In this document: piece after piece, positions 7,697 through 15,872 of the stretch
Position numbering within the stretch: the first letter of the stretch is position 1
Layout: each line of letters starts with the position of its first letter
Assembly: GCA_016806145.1 (NCBI GenBank)
Contig: CP063166.1
Coordinates: 4,030,001-4,094,000 of the forward strand
Source of the DNA: Variovorax paradoxus
GTDB lineage: Bacteria > Pseudomonadota > Gammaproteobacteria > Burkholderiales > Burkholderiaceae_C
Reading direction: 5' to 3'
DNA: 64,000 bases
Notes under the pieces: generated by a model
Databases searched by the model: none
Told to the model about the DNA's origin: nothing
What the model saw: only the letters and a program-made list of their open reading frames with translations
Program-made: the position numbers and the translations under genes

Positions 7697-9403
7697 TCAC
7701 TTGGCCGTGCCGAGCGCGGGAATCTGCGTGACCGTGTTGGTCGGCGGGCCCGCGAAGCTGGTCTTGAAGCCGCCGATCGACAGCATGTCGATCTCGAGCA
7801 GGAAGGGACCGTCGGTGGACAGCGCCTCGTCCAGGCGCGCGGGCAGCTCGGCCAGGTCCTTCACGCGCGCATGCGGCAGCGCGATCGACCGGCACAGCAG
7901 TTCGTAGTCGGGCGTGTGCAGCTCGGCATAGCACTGGCGGCCGCCGTACTGCGCGTCCTGGATGTTCTTGATCACGCCGTAGCTCTGGTCGTTCATCAGC
8001 ACGATGGCCATCGGCGCCTTCTCCTGCACCATGCAGGCCAGCTCGCCGAGGTTGAGGATGAAGCCGCCGTCGCCGGCCAGGCAGAAGGTCTTGCGGCCCG
8101 AACCGGTGACCGCGGCACCGATGGCCGCGCCGATCGCCATCGGCATGCCCTGCCCGATACCGCCGCCCGTGGCATGCACGCCGGCGCTCGGTTCGAAGAT
8201 GCGCAGCTCGCGGTTGCCCCAGGTGCTGTTGGAAACCGTCACGTCGCGCACCCAGTTGAACTCGCGGCCGGCCGCCGACTGCAGGCGGCGCACGAGTTCG
8301 GCATAGGGCCCGAGGCCGTCGCGCAGCGTCGCCACCGCCTGGTCGTGCGCGGCGCGCAGGTCGACCAGCAGCTGCGGATCGGCGCGATAGCCGGCCGCCT
8401 CGAGGCGATCGGCCAGGCCCTCGAGCGCGAGCGCCGAGTCGCCGCAGACGAAGGCCTCGGAGGCATAGCAGCGGCCTTCGGCGGCCGCGTCGGCATCGAT
8501 GCGGTAGAGCGGGCGCGGCAGCTTGAGTTCGTACTTGAGCGTCTCGTTGCCGCGCAGCCGCGAGCCGACGACCAGCAGCGCATCGCAGCTCTGGTAGAAG
8601 GCCTCGACCGGCTTCTGGATGTTGTAGGCGCCGAGCGAGCCGGCATCGTCCTCGGGCACGGTGCCGCGGCCCTGCGTGGTCGTGACCACGCCGAAGCCCA
8701 GCTTCTGCAGCCGCTGGATCGCGGCGCGGGCATGGCGCGCGCCGCCGCCGATCCACAGCAGCGGGCGCTTCGCGGCGGCGAGCCGCGCGGCCAGCGCATC
8801 GAGCCCGGCTGCCGAGGGCACGGCGCGCTCGATCGGCAGCGGCGACAGGTCGGCCGGCATGGTGGTCAGCGCCGACTGGATGTCGATCGGGATCTCCACG
8901 CTGACCGGGCCGGTGGGCGCCGTCAGCGCGAGCTGCACCGCGCGCTTGAGCGTGCCGAGCACGGTCTCGACGCTGCGCACGCGCAGCGCCGCCTTCGACA
9001 CCGCCTTGAGCATGGTGAGCTGGTCGGGCGCTTCGTGGATGTACGACATGCCCTTGTCGATGTAGGGCGTCTCGATCTGCCCCGTGATGTGCAGGAGCGG
9101 CGCGCCGGCGGTCAGCGCCTCGACCAGGCTGCCCGCGATGTTGCCCGCGGCCGGGCCGGTGCTGGTGATGCACACGCCCAGGCTCGCGGTGGAGCGTGCA
9201 TAGGCGTCGGCCATGTTGCCCGCGCCGGCCTCGCCGCGCGCCGAGACGAAGCGGATCGTGCCGCGCTGCGCGAAGGCGTCGAGGATCGGCATGTTGTGGA
9301 TCGAGATCACGCCGAAGGCGGCCTTGACGCCACACTGCTCGAGGAAGGCGGCGACGACCGCGCCCACGGTCACGGGGCTGTTGTTGTTCTGGGGGTTATG
9401 CAT
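7697..9403 (-). CDS. Thiamine diphosphate-dependent enzyme, acetolactate synthase-like
   Basis: A 568-residue ThDP enzyme of the acetolactate synthase/2-oxoacid decarboxylase superfamily. The N-terminal Pyr domain has the cofactor-activating Glu in ARGEAGAGNMADAYAR (about residue 57); the central domain spans about 190-330; the PP domain has the ThDP-Mg motif GDGGFILN with the following NDQSYG. No small regulatory subunit is nearby, which argues against a biosynthetic acetolactate synthase. With the aldehyde dehydrogenase in the same operon it may decarboxylate a 2-oxo acid to an aldehyde. Its start overlaps the stop of the upstream SDR gene by 8 bases, so translation is probably coupled. Confidence 0.88.
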   Translation of the reverse strand: MHNPQNNNSPVTVGAVVAAFLEQCGVKAAFGVISIHNMPILDAFAQRGTIRFVSARGEAGAGNMADAYARSTASLGVCITSTGPAAGNIAGSLVEALTAGAPLLHITGQIETPYIDKGMSYIHEAPDQLTMLKAVSKAALRVRSVETVLGTLKRAVQLALTAPTGPVSVEIPIDIQSALTTMPADLSPLPIERAVPSAAGLDALAARLAAAKRPLLWIGGGARHARAAIQRLQKLGFGVVTTTQGRGTVPEDDAGSLGAYNIQKPVEAFYQSCDALLVVGSRLRGNETLKYELKLPRPLYRIDADAAAEGRCYASEAFVCGDSALALEGLADRLEAAGYRADPQLLVDLRAAHDQAVATLRDGLGPYAELVRRLQSAAGREFNWVRDVTVSNSTWGNRELRIFEPSAGVHATGGGIGQGMPMAIGAAIGAAVTGSGRKTFCLAGDGGFILNLGELACMVQEKAPMAIVLMNDQSYGVIKNIQDAQYGGRQCYAELHTPDYELLCRSIALPHARVKDLAELPARLDEALSTDGPFLLEIDMLSIGGFKTSFAGPPTNTVTQIPALGTAK

Positions 9404-10235
9404 GGCGGGAGTGGCCTCCGGAGATGTCGATATGGCTGCCCGTCGTGTAGGAAGCGAGGGGGGAAGCGAGGAACAAGATCGCGCGCGCGGCTTCGGTCGG
9501 AAGCCCCAGGCGACCCAGCGGGATGTGTTTGGTCTTGGCGAGCTGGCCGCTCCAGGCGCCCCAGTCCTGCGACTTGTCTTCGCGCGCCTCGAAGCGGCGG
9601 CGCCACTGGCCCGACTCGACCAGGCCGATCAGGATGCCGTTGACGCGCACGCCCTGCGGCGCGAACTCGGTCGCCATCGAGCGCACCAGGTTCAAGAGGC
9701 CCGCGCGCGCGGCCGAGGTCGCGACCATGTGCGGCTCGGGCTGGCGCGCCAGCAGCGAGTTGGCGCAGACGATGGCGGCATCGCCGAGCACGGCGCGCTG
9801 CGCCGCGAGCTGCGGCAGGAAGGCGCGCGTGGGATGGATCACGGAGAAGAACTTCAGGTGCAGCTCCTGCGTCCACGCCTCGTCGTCGGTGTCGGCGAAG
9901 GTCGAGACCCGGCCCTGCCCCGCGTTGTTGACGAGCATCGAGGCCGGGCCGAGCGCGGCCTCGCTGGCGGCCGCGAAGGCGCGCACCGCGGCGGCATCGA
10001 GCACGTCGCAGGGCTGCGCGAACAGCCGCGCCGCGGGAAAGCGCGCGCGCAGGCCGGCCACGGCGCCATCGAGTCGCTCGGCATTGCGGCCGCACAGCGC
10101 GACCGCGGCGCCGCAGGCCAGCAGCAGCTCGACCGTGGCCAGGCCGATGCCCGACGACCCGCCCGTGACCACGGCCACGCGGCCGGCCAGCGCATCGGTG
10201 GCGAAGAAGAAGGAGGAGGAAGAAGAAGCGGCCAT
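9396..10235 (-). CDS. SDR-fold protein lacking the YxxxK catalytic pair
   Basis: A 279-residue short-chain dehydrogenase/reductase fold. The NAD(P)-binding TGGSSGIG is at residues 24-31, and VNNAG is near 107. Where classical members have Ser-Tyr-Lys, this protein reads ANSLLARQPEPHMVATSAAR: the Ser is kept but no Tyr-x-x-x-Lys follows. The rest, including the LNLVRSMATEFAPQGVRVN helix and a C-terminal GSHIDISGG, is normal. It may be an enzyme with altered chemistry or a binding protein. A run of serines and phenylalanines at the N-terminus is unusual and the true start may be slightly downstream. The IclR gene ends 5 bases before it. Confidence 0.85.
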   Translation of the reverse strand: MAASSSSSFFFATDALAGRVAVVTGGSSGIGLATVELLLACGAAVALCGRNAERLDGAVAGLRARFPAARLFAQPCDVLDAAAVRAFAAASEAALGPASMLVNNAGQGRVSTFADTDDEAWTQELHLKFFSVIHPTRAFLPQLAAQRAVLGDAAIVCANSLLARQPEPHMVATSAARAGLLNLVRSMATEFAPQGVRVNGILIGLVESGQWRRRFEAREDKSQDWGAWSGQLAKTKHIPLGRLGLPTEAARAILFLASPLASYTTGSHIDISGGHSRHA

Positions 10236-10240
10236 GGATC

Positions 10241-11077
10241 TCAGGCGCTGCGCAGCGGCACCACCTTGGCGGCGCGCGCGGGCGAATAGTTGAGCAGGCC
10301 CGAGATCTCGTCGGCCGTGCCGCGCACGCGCTGCACCATCTCGTCCATGCGGTTCTCGTCGATGTGGCCCGAGGTGATGGTGGCGCCCAGCGCCGCCACG
10401 ATGTGGCCGCCGTGGTCGCGCACCGGCGCGGCGATGGTCGAGATGTTCGATTCGAAGAAGCCCTCGCCGAGCACGTAGCCGCGCTGGCGGTCGGCCTGCA
10501 CCATGTCGAACAGCTCGTTGACGGTCTTCGGCGTGCTCGGCGAGAAGGTCTCGAGCTTGTCCTCGGGATAGAGGGCGCGCAGCTGCGGCAGAGTCAGGTC
10601 CTCCAGCAGGATGCGGCCCAGCACCGTGGCATGGGCCGGCAGCCGCGTGCCCACGGTGACCGAGCTCGCGAAGGGCGTGGGCGGCGCGACCTTGGCGACG
10701 TAGACGATCGAGCGGCCATCGCGCACCACCAGGTTGCAGGGCGTGCGCAGCTCCTCGCAGAGGCGGTTGAGCAGCGGCGTGCCGAGCTGCGTGAGCTCGA
10801 GCGAGGCCAGGTATTCGAAGCCCAGGCGCAGCACGGCCAGGCCCAGGCGGTAGTCGCGCCCACCCTCGGCGCGCTCGAGAAAGCCCATGTTCTCGAGCGT
10901 GGTGAGCAGGCGGAACACGGTCGAGCGCGGCAGGTCGAAGCGGCGCGCCAGCTCGGGCGCCGAGAGCGTGCGGCTCTCGCGGCTGAACTCGCACAGCACG
11001 CGCAGTCCGCGCTCGAGCGCGGGCACGTTGTAGCGGTCCGCGCCCTCTTCCATCGCGTCGTTGTCGTTGGTGGCCAT
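10241..11077 (-). CDS. IclR-family transcriptional regulator
   Basis: A 278-residue regulator. The N-terminal winged helix (about residues 18-80, with LSAPELARRFDLPRSTVFRLL) reads DNA, and the C-terminal GAF-like effector domain (about 90-265) shows the family pattern with GTRLPAHATVLGRILL and ending in an ALGATITSGHIDENRM segment. IclR proteins commonly control aromatic-acid catabolism and sense the substrate or an intermediate. The gene is placed inside the operon rather than divergent from it. Paired 16-base direct repeats at 14406-14440, before the first operon gene, are its most likely target. Confidence 0.93.
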   Translation of the reverse strand: MATNDNDAMEEGADRYNVPALERGLRVLCEFSRESRTLSAPELARRFDLPRSTVFRLLTTLENMGFLERAEGGRDYRLGLAVLRLGFEYLASLELTQLGTPLLNRLCEELRTPCNLVVRDGRSIVYVAKVAPPTPFASSVTVGTRLPAHATVLGRILLEDLTLPQLRALYPEDKLETFSPSTPKTVNELFDMVQADRQRGYVLGEGFFESNISTIAAPVRDHGGHIVAALGATITSGHIDENRMDEMVQRVRGTADEISGLLNYSPARAAKVVPLRSA

Positions 11078-11117
11078 GTCTCTGGGTTCCTTCCTTGGGT
11101 ATCGGGGTGGTGGGCGC

Positions 11118-11975
11118 TCAGCGGGCGAGCGATTCGCGCAGCAGCGCGGCGACGGCCCGCGGTTGCTCCACGTAGCCGGCGTGGCCCGCATCGTCCACCA
11201 ATTCGAGCGCCACGCCGCAGCGCCGCGCCACGTCCTCGCAGGCCGCGGGCGGCGTGACGGCATCGAGCGCGCCGCAGGCCACGCGCACCGGCATCGGCGG
11301 CGGCAGCTCGGCCAGCAGGTCGGCGTTGCAGAGCAGCTCGACGGCCTGGCGGTAGCCGCGGTCGTTGAGGCGCGCCATGTTCCAGCGCACCCATTGGCGC
11401 GCGGGCTCGCTAGCGTTGTCGGACAGCAACCGGCCCGCGCGCTGCGCGGCCATGCCGGCGATGCCGAGCTGGTCTAGCGTGGCGAGCCGTTCGGCACGCA
11501 CCTTGGCGCGCGCCTCCGCGCGCTGCGCGGCGCCGTAGCCGATCGCGGGGCTGACCAGCAGCAGCCGGCGGATGCGCGCATCGCGGCGCGCGGCCGCGGC
11601 GGCGACGATCGCGCCGAGCGAATGGCCGAGCAGCAGGCAGCTGTCGATCGCCAGCGCATCGAGCAAGGCACTCAGGCGCGCCGCGTAGTCGGCGGCCGTC
11701 GGTGCATCGGCCTCGAGCGGCGTCGATGCGCCGTAGCCCGGGGCGTCCCAGGCGATCAGGCGCGCCTCGGGCGCGAGCAGCTCGGCGACCTCGAGCCACG
11801 AGGCCGCGCCCGAGCCGATGCCATGCAGGCAGACGATCGCCGGGCCCTGCCCGCGTTCGCGCACCGACACCACGGCACCGCCCGCGACCGCGACCTCGCG
11901 GGCCGCGAAGCGCGCGTCGAGCCGCGCCAGCTCGGAAGCGGGCGGCATCGAGGCCTGGATGTCGGTGGTCTGCAT
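11118..11975 (-). CDS. Alpha/beta-hydrolase fold enzyme
   Basis: A 285-residue alpha/beta hydrolase. The oxyanion segment LHGIGSGAASW is near residue 50, the nucleophile elbow GHSLGA near 117 (Ser nucleophile), the acidic residue probably Asp in ACGALDAVTPP near 237 and the base His in DDAGHAGYVEQP near 262. Size and motifs fit the meta-cleavage product hydrolases and enol-lactone hydrolases found in aromatic pathways, so a C-C or ester/amide hydrolysis after ring cleavage is plausible. It lies between the cupin and the IclR gene on the same strand. Confidence 0.88.
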   Translation of the reverse strand: MQTTDIQASMPPASELARLDARFAAREVAVAGGAVVSVRERGQGPAIVCLHGIGSGAASWLEVAELLAPEARLIAWDAPGYGASTPLEADAPTAADYAARLSALLDALAIDSCLLLGHSLGAIVAAAAARRDARIRRLLLVSPAIGYGAAQRAEARAKVRAERLATLDQLGIAGMAAQRAGRLLSDNASEPARQWVRWNMARLNDRGYRQAVELLCNADLLAELPPPMPVRVACGALDAVTPPAACEDVARRCGVALELVDDAGHAGYVEQPRAVAALLRESLAR

Positions 11976-11986
11976 GGCCGTCGCGC

Positions 11987-12535
11987 TCAACGCTTGATCC
12001 TGGCCAGCGGGTGGTCGGCCGGATAGGTCGGCGTCACCGGCTTCTTGGCGCCGAGCATCACGCACATCAGCGCGTCCTCGTCGCCGATGTTGATCTCCTC
12101 GCGGTAGACGCCGGGCGGCACCGAGATCAGGTCGCGGTCGGTCATGATGGTCTCGAAGCGCTCGCCGTCCTTCTCGATCACCACCTTGAGCTTGCCGCGG
12201 ATCAGGAAGAACACTTCCTCCACGTCGGTGTGCAGGTGCGGCGGGCCTTCGTGGCCGGCCGGGATCACCATGGTCGAGAAGGTGAAGTGCTCGGCCGGCA
12301 CGGTGTTGACGTCCTTGGCGACGCCGGTGCCGCCCGTGCCCACGTAGCGCATCTGGGCGCGGCGGTACTTGGGATCGAAGTCGGCCTGGAACTTCAGCGC
12401 GTCCCAGTCGTACTTGCGGGTCGAATAGCGCGCGATGCGGCTGTCCATCCATTCGGCGAGGCTGCTGCCTTCGGGCTGCGCCAGGCTGCTGGTGCCGGCA
12501 TCGTTGATCTTTTGCTGTTCGGACAGATCGCTCAT
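11987..12535 (-). CDS. Cupin-domain protein
   Basis: A 182-residue single-cupin protein. The first cupin motif is GPPHLHTDVEEVFFLIRG near residue 98 (two His and a Glu as likely metal ligands), and the second part runs through SVPPGVYREEI near 139, where the usual last His is not obvious. It may be a small ring-cleavage or isomerase-type enzyme, or a non-catalytic binding protein. The first 40 residues are polar and probably disordered. It is 11 bases from the hydrolase start and 33 bases from the SDR stop, clearly part of the operon. Confidence 0.8.
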   Translation of the reverse strand: MSDLSEQQKINDAGTSSLAQPEGSSLAEWMDSRIARYSTRKYDWDALKFQADFDPKYRRAQMRYVGTGGTGVAKDVNTVPAEHFTFSTMVIPAGHEGPPHLHTDVEEVFFLIRGKLKVVIEKDGERFETIMTDRDLISVPPGVYREEINIGDEDALMCVMLGAKKPVTPTYPADHPLARIKR

Positions 12536-12568
12536 GGTGTGGGACTCCTGGGTCGAAAAGGAAGGGTT

Positions 12569-13384
12569 TCAGTGCATCGCGAAGCCGCCGTTGACGGCCA
12601 GCAGCTGGCCGGTCACGAAGCGCGCGAGGCCGGAGAGCAGGAACACGGTGGCGCCGCAGACGTCGGCCGCCTGCTGTTCGCGCGGGATGGCGCGGCCCTC
12701 GAGGTATTTCTGGTGGCGCGCCATCGGCACGTACTCGGTGGCCTCGACCAGCGTGAGGCCGGGCGCCACGGCGTTGACGGTGATGCCGTCGCCGCCCCAT
12801 TCGCGCGCCAGCGAGCGCGTCATGGAGATCACCGCGCCCTTGCTCGAGGCATAGGCCAGCAGGTTGGGCGCGCCCCACAGCGCGGTGTCGGAGGCGAGGT
12901 TGACGACGGCGCCGCGGCCGCTGTCGGCCAGCGCCGCTCGGCAGGCGCGGCCCATGAGCCAGCTGCCGCGCACGTTGACGGCCATCACGCGGTCCCACAT
13001 GTCGATCTCGAGCTGGTGCGCGTCGCGGCCGCCCGAGTTGGTGATGGCGGCGTTGTTGACCAGGCCGTCGAGCCCGCCGAGCAGCCGGATCGCCTCGGCG
13101 GCGCCCGCCTCGATCGAGGCGGGGTTCGCGAGGTCGATGGCCAGCGCATGCGCCTGGCGGCCGGCGTCGCGCAGCGCCTTCGCTTCGCTTTCGGCCTGCT
13201 CGCCGAGGATGTCGGCCAGCACCACGCCGGCACCGGCCGCGGCGATGCACTGCGCGAACGCGAGGCCGAGGCCGCGCGCGCCGCCGGTGACGAGCACGCG
13301 GCGGCCGGCCAGCAGGTTGGCCGGCAGTTCGGCCAGCAGCGCCTGCAGGCTGGCGGGATCGGCGGTGGTCTTGAGTTCGGTCAT
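12569..13384 (-). CDS. Short-chain dehydrogenase/reductase
   Basis: A 271-residue classical SDR enzyme with an intact active site: TGGARGLG near residue 34, VNNAAI near 109, Ser in NLASDTALWG near 160 and the Tyr-Lys pair in YASSKGAV near 174. The C-terminal VTGQLLAVNGGFAMH matches the family. It would oxidise an alcohol or reduce a ketone with NAD(P). The same operon also codes for an SDR without the Tyr-Lys pair, so only this one is a safe oxidoreductase. It ends 33 bases before the cupin start and begins 7 bases after the Bug receptor stop. Confidence 0.92.
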   Translation of the reverse strand: MTELKTTADPASLQALLAELPANLLAGRRVLVTGGARGLGLAFAQCIAAAGAGVVLADILGEQAESEAKALRDAGRQAHALAIDLANPASIEAGAAEAIRLLGGLDGLVNNAAITNSGGRDAHQLEIDMWDRVMAVNVRGSWLMGRACRAALADSGRGAVVNLASDTALWGAPNLLAYASSKGAVISMTRSLAREWGGDGITVNAVAPGLTLVEATEYVPMARHQKYLEGRAIPREQQAADVCGATVFLLSGLARFVTGQLLAVNGGFAMH

Positions 13385-13391
13385 GGGGTGT

Positions 13392-14375
13392 TCAGTCGGC
13401 CTGGATGCCGAGCTCCTTGATGACCTTGCCGAAGCGCGCGTAGTCGGCGGCGTTGGTCTTGCCGAGCACCTCGGCCTCGCCGCCCACCGGCGTGGTGCCG
13501 AGCACGGCCATGCGCGAGACGATCTCGGGCATGCGAAGGATCTCGTTGAAGTGGCCGTTGAGCGTCTTCACGATCTCGGGCGGCAGGTTGCGCGGGCCCC
13601 AGAGGCCGTTCCAGGCCGTCACCTCGACGTCCTTGTAGCCCTGCTCGGCCAGCGTGGGCACGTTGGGCGCGAGCGGCGTGCGCTGGGCCGAGGCCACGGC
13701 CAGCGCGCGCAGCTTGCCGTTGGCGAAGTACGGCGCCACCGGGCCCAGCGTGATGAAGGTGACGGGCACGTGGCCGCCGAGCACGTCGTTGACCGCCGGC
13801 GCCACGCCCTTGTAGGGCACGTGCGCGAGGCTGGCGCCCGAGGCGCGCGCGAACATCTCGCCGAGGATGTGCATCGGAGAGCCGCTGCCCGGGCTCGCGT
13901 AGCCGAGCGGTTTGCCGGGCTTGGCCGCGGCCACCGCGTCCTTCAGGCTCGCGAAGCCGCTGCCGGCGCCGGCCACCAGGAACAGCGGCTGGCTGCCGGT
14001 CTGCACGATCGGCGTGAAGCCCGCGAGCACGTCGTAGCCCGAGGTGCCGCCGGTCTTGAGCACCAGTTGCGCGATCGAGAAGGTGCTGGGCGCGAGCAGC
14101 AGCGTGTAGCCGTCGGGCGCGGCCTTCGACACGAAGGCGCTGCCGATGATGCCGCTGGCGCCGGGCCGGTTGTCGACCAGCACCGGCTGGCCGACGCGCG
14201 TGGCGAGCTTCTCGGCGAACAGCCGCGCGAGCGCGTCGGTGTCGCCGCCGGCCGGGTAGGCGACCACCAGCGTGATCGGCTTGGCCGGATAGGCGTCGGC
14301 CCAGGCGAGGCCGGTGGCGCTGGCGGCGGCCGCGCAGACGGCGACGGCGAGAGCAAGGCGGCGAGTGAGGGACAT
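13392..14375 (-). CDS. Bug/TctC-family periplasmic solute receptor, first gene of the catabolic operon
   Basis: A 327-residue Bug receptor with a signal peptide of about 26 residues (cleavage near SATGLAWADA). It contains YPAKPITLVVAYPAGGDTD near residue 29, GASGIIGSAFV, GYASPGSGSPMHILGE and AHVPYKGVAPAVNDVLGG. It would bind the same or a related acid as the second receptor at 3397-4383. As the promoter-proximal gene it is likely the most strongly made product. The leader upstream has no strong Shine-Dalgarno sequence but holds paired repeats suited to a regulator. Confidence 0.9.
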   Translation of the reverse strand: MSLTRRLALAVAVCAAAASATGLAWADAYPAKPITLVVAYPAGGDTDALARLFAEKLATRVGQPVLVDNRPGASGIIGSAFVSKAAPDGYTLLLAPSTFSIAQLVLKTGGTSGYDVLAGFTPIVQTGSQPLFLVAGAGSGFASLKDAVAAAKPGKPLGYASPGSGSPMHILGEMFARASGASLAHVPYKGVAPAVNDVLGGHVPVTFITLGPVAPYFANGKLRALAVASAQRTPLAPNVPTLAEQGYKDVEVTAWNGLWGPRNLPPEIVKTLNGHFNEILRMPEIVSRMAVLGTTPVGGEAEVLGKTNAADYARFGKVIKELGIQAD

Positions 14376-14405
14376 GGGTTCGTGGAGTTCGGTGGATCGC
14401 TGTTT

Positions 14406-14440
14406 GTTTTACTAATGAAACAACGATTTATTAATGGAAC
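14406..14440 (-). promoter_or_regulatory. Tandem 16-base repeats, candidate IclR operator
   Basis: Two copies, at 14406-14421 (GTTTTACTAATGAAAC) and 14425-14440 (GATTTATTAATGGAAC), agree at 13 of 16 bases and start 19 bases apart. Each is itself a partial palindrome; the second has a perfect ATTAAT centre. They lie 31-65 bases before the operon's first ATG in an AT-rich patch that contrasts with the GC-rich genes. Repeated partly palindromic sites near the promoter are typical of IclR regulators, and one is encoded in the operon. Binding is inference. Confidence 0.5.
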
Positions 14441-14507
14441 GCCACGAAGGATAACGAACGAGACAGCTTGATGACTAGGTAGAAACCCTAGTCGGCTTTG
14501 CCCATGC

Positions 14508-14540
14508 AAAAACAGGGCGGCTCCTTCCGGAACCGCCCTG
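14508..14540 (-). terminator. Intrinsic terminator after dadA
   Basis: On the minus strand a stem of 8 pairs (CAGGGCGG with CCGCCCTG, at 14540-14533 and 14520-14513) encloses a 12-base spacer that can pair further, and is followed by five T residues. It lies 24 bases after the dadA stop and separates dadA from the catabolic operon promoter. Confidence 0.85.
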
Positions 14541-14563
14541 CCCGTGCGTGGCACCGGTGCCGC

Positions 14564-15820
14564 TCAGCCGCCGTAGCGCGCGACCGTCAGCCCGTCCATG
14601 TCGATCTCGGGTGCGCGGGCGCCGACCAGGTCGGCCATCAGGCGGCCGGTGCCGGCCGCCATGGTCCAGCCCAGCGTGCCGTGGCCCGTGCTCAGCAGCA
14701 GGTTCGGCAGGCGGCAGGCGCCGATCATGGGCGTGCCGTCGGGTGTCATCGGGCGCAGGCCGGTCCAGAAGCTGGCCGTGCCCACGTCGCCGCCGCGCGG
14801 GAACAGATCGGTCACCACGTGCTCGAGCGTGTCGCGCCGGCCGGCATCGAGGCGCAGGTCGAAGCCCGAGAGCTGGGCCGTGCCGCCGACGCGGATGCGC
14901 TCGCCGAGCCGGGTCACGGCGACCTTGAAGGTCTCGTCCATCACGGTGGATTCGGGCGCGCCCGCCGGGTCGGCGATCGGCACCGTGATCGAGAAGCCCT
15001 TGACCGGGTACACCGGCAGGTCGATGCCCAGCGGCCTGGCGAGCGCGGGCGAGTAGCTGCCGAGCGCGAGCACGTAGCGGTCGGCCATGAAGCGCCCGGC
15101 GTCGGTGCGCACCGCGGTCACGCCGCCGCCGTCGTGCTCGATGGCGTCGATGTTCACGCCGAAGCGGAAGCTGGCGCCATGGCCCTCGGCCAGCACCGCA
15201 AGCGCCTGCGTGAACTTGAAGCAATCGCCGGTCTCGTCGCCCGGCAGCCGCAGGCCGCCGACGAACTTCTCGCGCACCGCGGCCAGCGCGGGTTCGTACG
15301 CCACGCAGCCGTCGCGGTCGAGCAACTGGTAGGGCACACCCGAGGCCTTGAGCACCTCGACGTCCTTGGCGCTGCCGTCGAGCTGCTGCTGGCTGCGAAA
15401 CAGCTGCAGCGTGCCCTGCATGCGCTCGTCGTAGGCGATGCCGGTATCGGCGCGCAGCGCCTTCAGGCAGTCGCGGCTGTATTCGGCCAGCCGCACCATG
15501 CGCGCCTTGTTGACCTCGTAGCGCGCCTGCGTGCAGTTGCGCAGCATCGCGAGCCCCCAGCGCCACATGGCGGGGTCGAGCATCGGCTTGATGACCAGCG
15601 GGCTGTGCTGCATCAGCATCCACTTGACGGCCTTCCGCGGCACGCCGGGCCCGGCCCAGGGCGCCGAATAGCCGGGCGAGACCTCGCCCGCGTTGGCGAA
15701 GCTGGTTTCGAGCGCGGGCGCCGGCTGGCGCTCGAGCACCGTCACCTCGTGGCCGTCGCGCGCCAGGTAATAAGCCACCGAGGTGCCGATGACACCGCTG
15801 CCCAGGACCAGAACCCGCAT
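14564..15820 (-). CDS. dadA: D-amino acid dehydrogenase (DadA-type flavoprotein)
   Basis: A 418-residue FAD enzyme of the DAO/DadA family that oxidises D-amino acids, chiefly D-alanine, to 2-oxo acids and passes electrons to the respiratory chain at the membrane. It has [13 protein letters not shown] at residues 7-19 for FAD binding, the DadA-type [22 protein letters not shown] segment near 41, and a C-terminal [16 protein letters not shown] near 387. Length is slightly below the 432 of E. coli DadA. No DadX racemase is adjacent. It follows the PanE-like gene by 52 bases and may share the alaS transcript. A strong terminator follows it. Confidence 0.85.
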   Translation of the reverse strand: MRVLVLGSGVIGTSVAYYLARDGHEVTVLERQPAPALETSFANAGEVSPGYSAPWAGPGVPRKAVKWMLMQHSPLVIKPMLDPAMWRWGLAMLRNCTQARYEVNKARMVRLAEYSRDCLKALRADTGIAYDERMQGTLQLFRSQQQLDGSAKDVEVLKASGVPYQLLDRDGCVAYEPALAAVREKFVGGLRLPGDETGDCFKFTQALAVLAEGHGASFRFGVNIDAIEHDGGGVTAVRTDAGRFMADRYVLALGSYSPALARPLGIDLPVYPVKGFSITVPIADPAGAPESTVMDETFKVAVTRLGERIRVGGTAQLSGFDLRLDAGRRDTLEHVVTDLFPRGGDVGTASFWTGLRPMTPDGTPMIGACRLPNLLLSTGHGTLGWTMAAGTGRLMADLVGARAPEIDMDGLTVARYGG

Positions 15821-15872
15821 CGAAGACCTCCCGCTGCCGAAGCCGGCATGTCGCGAGGGTACAGCGGCCGAC

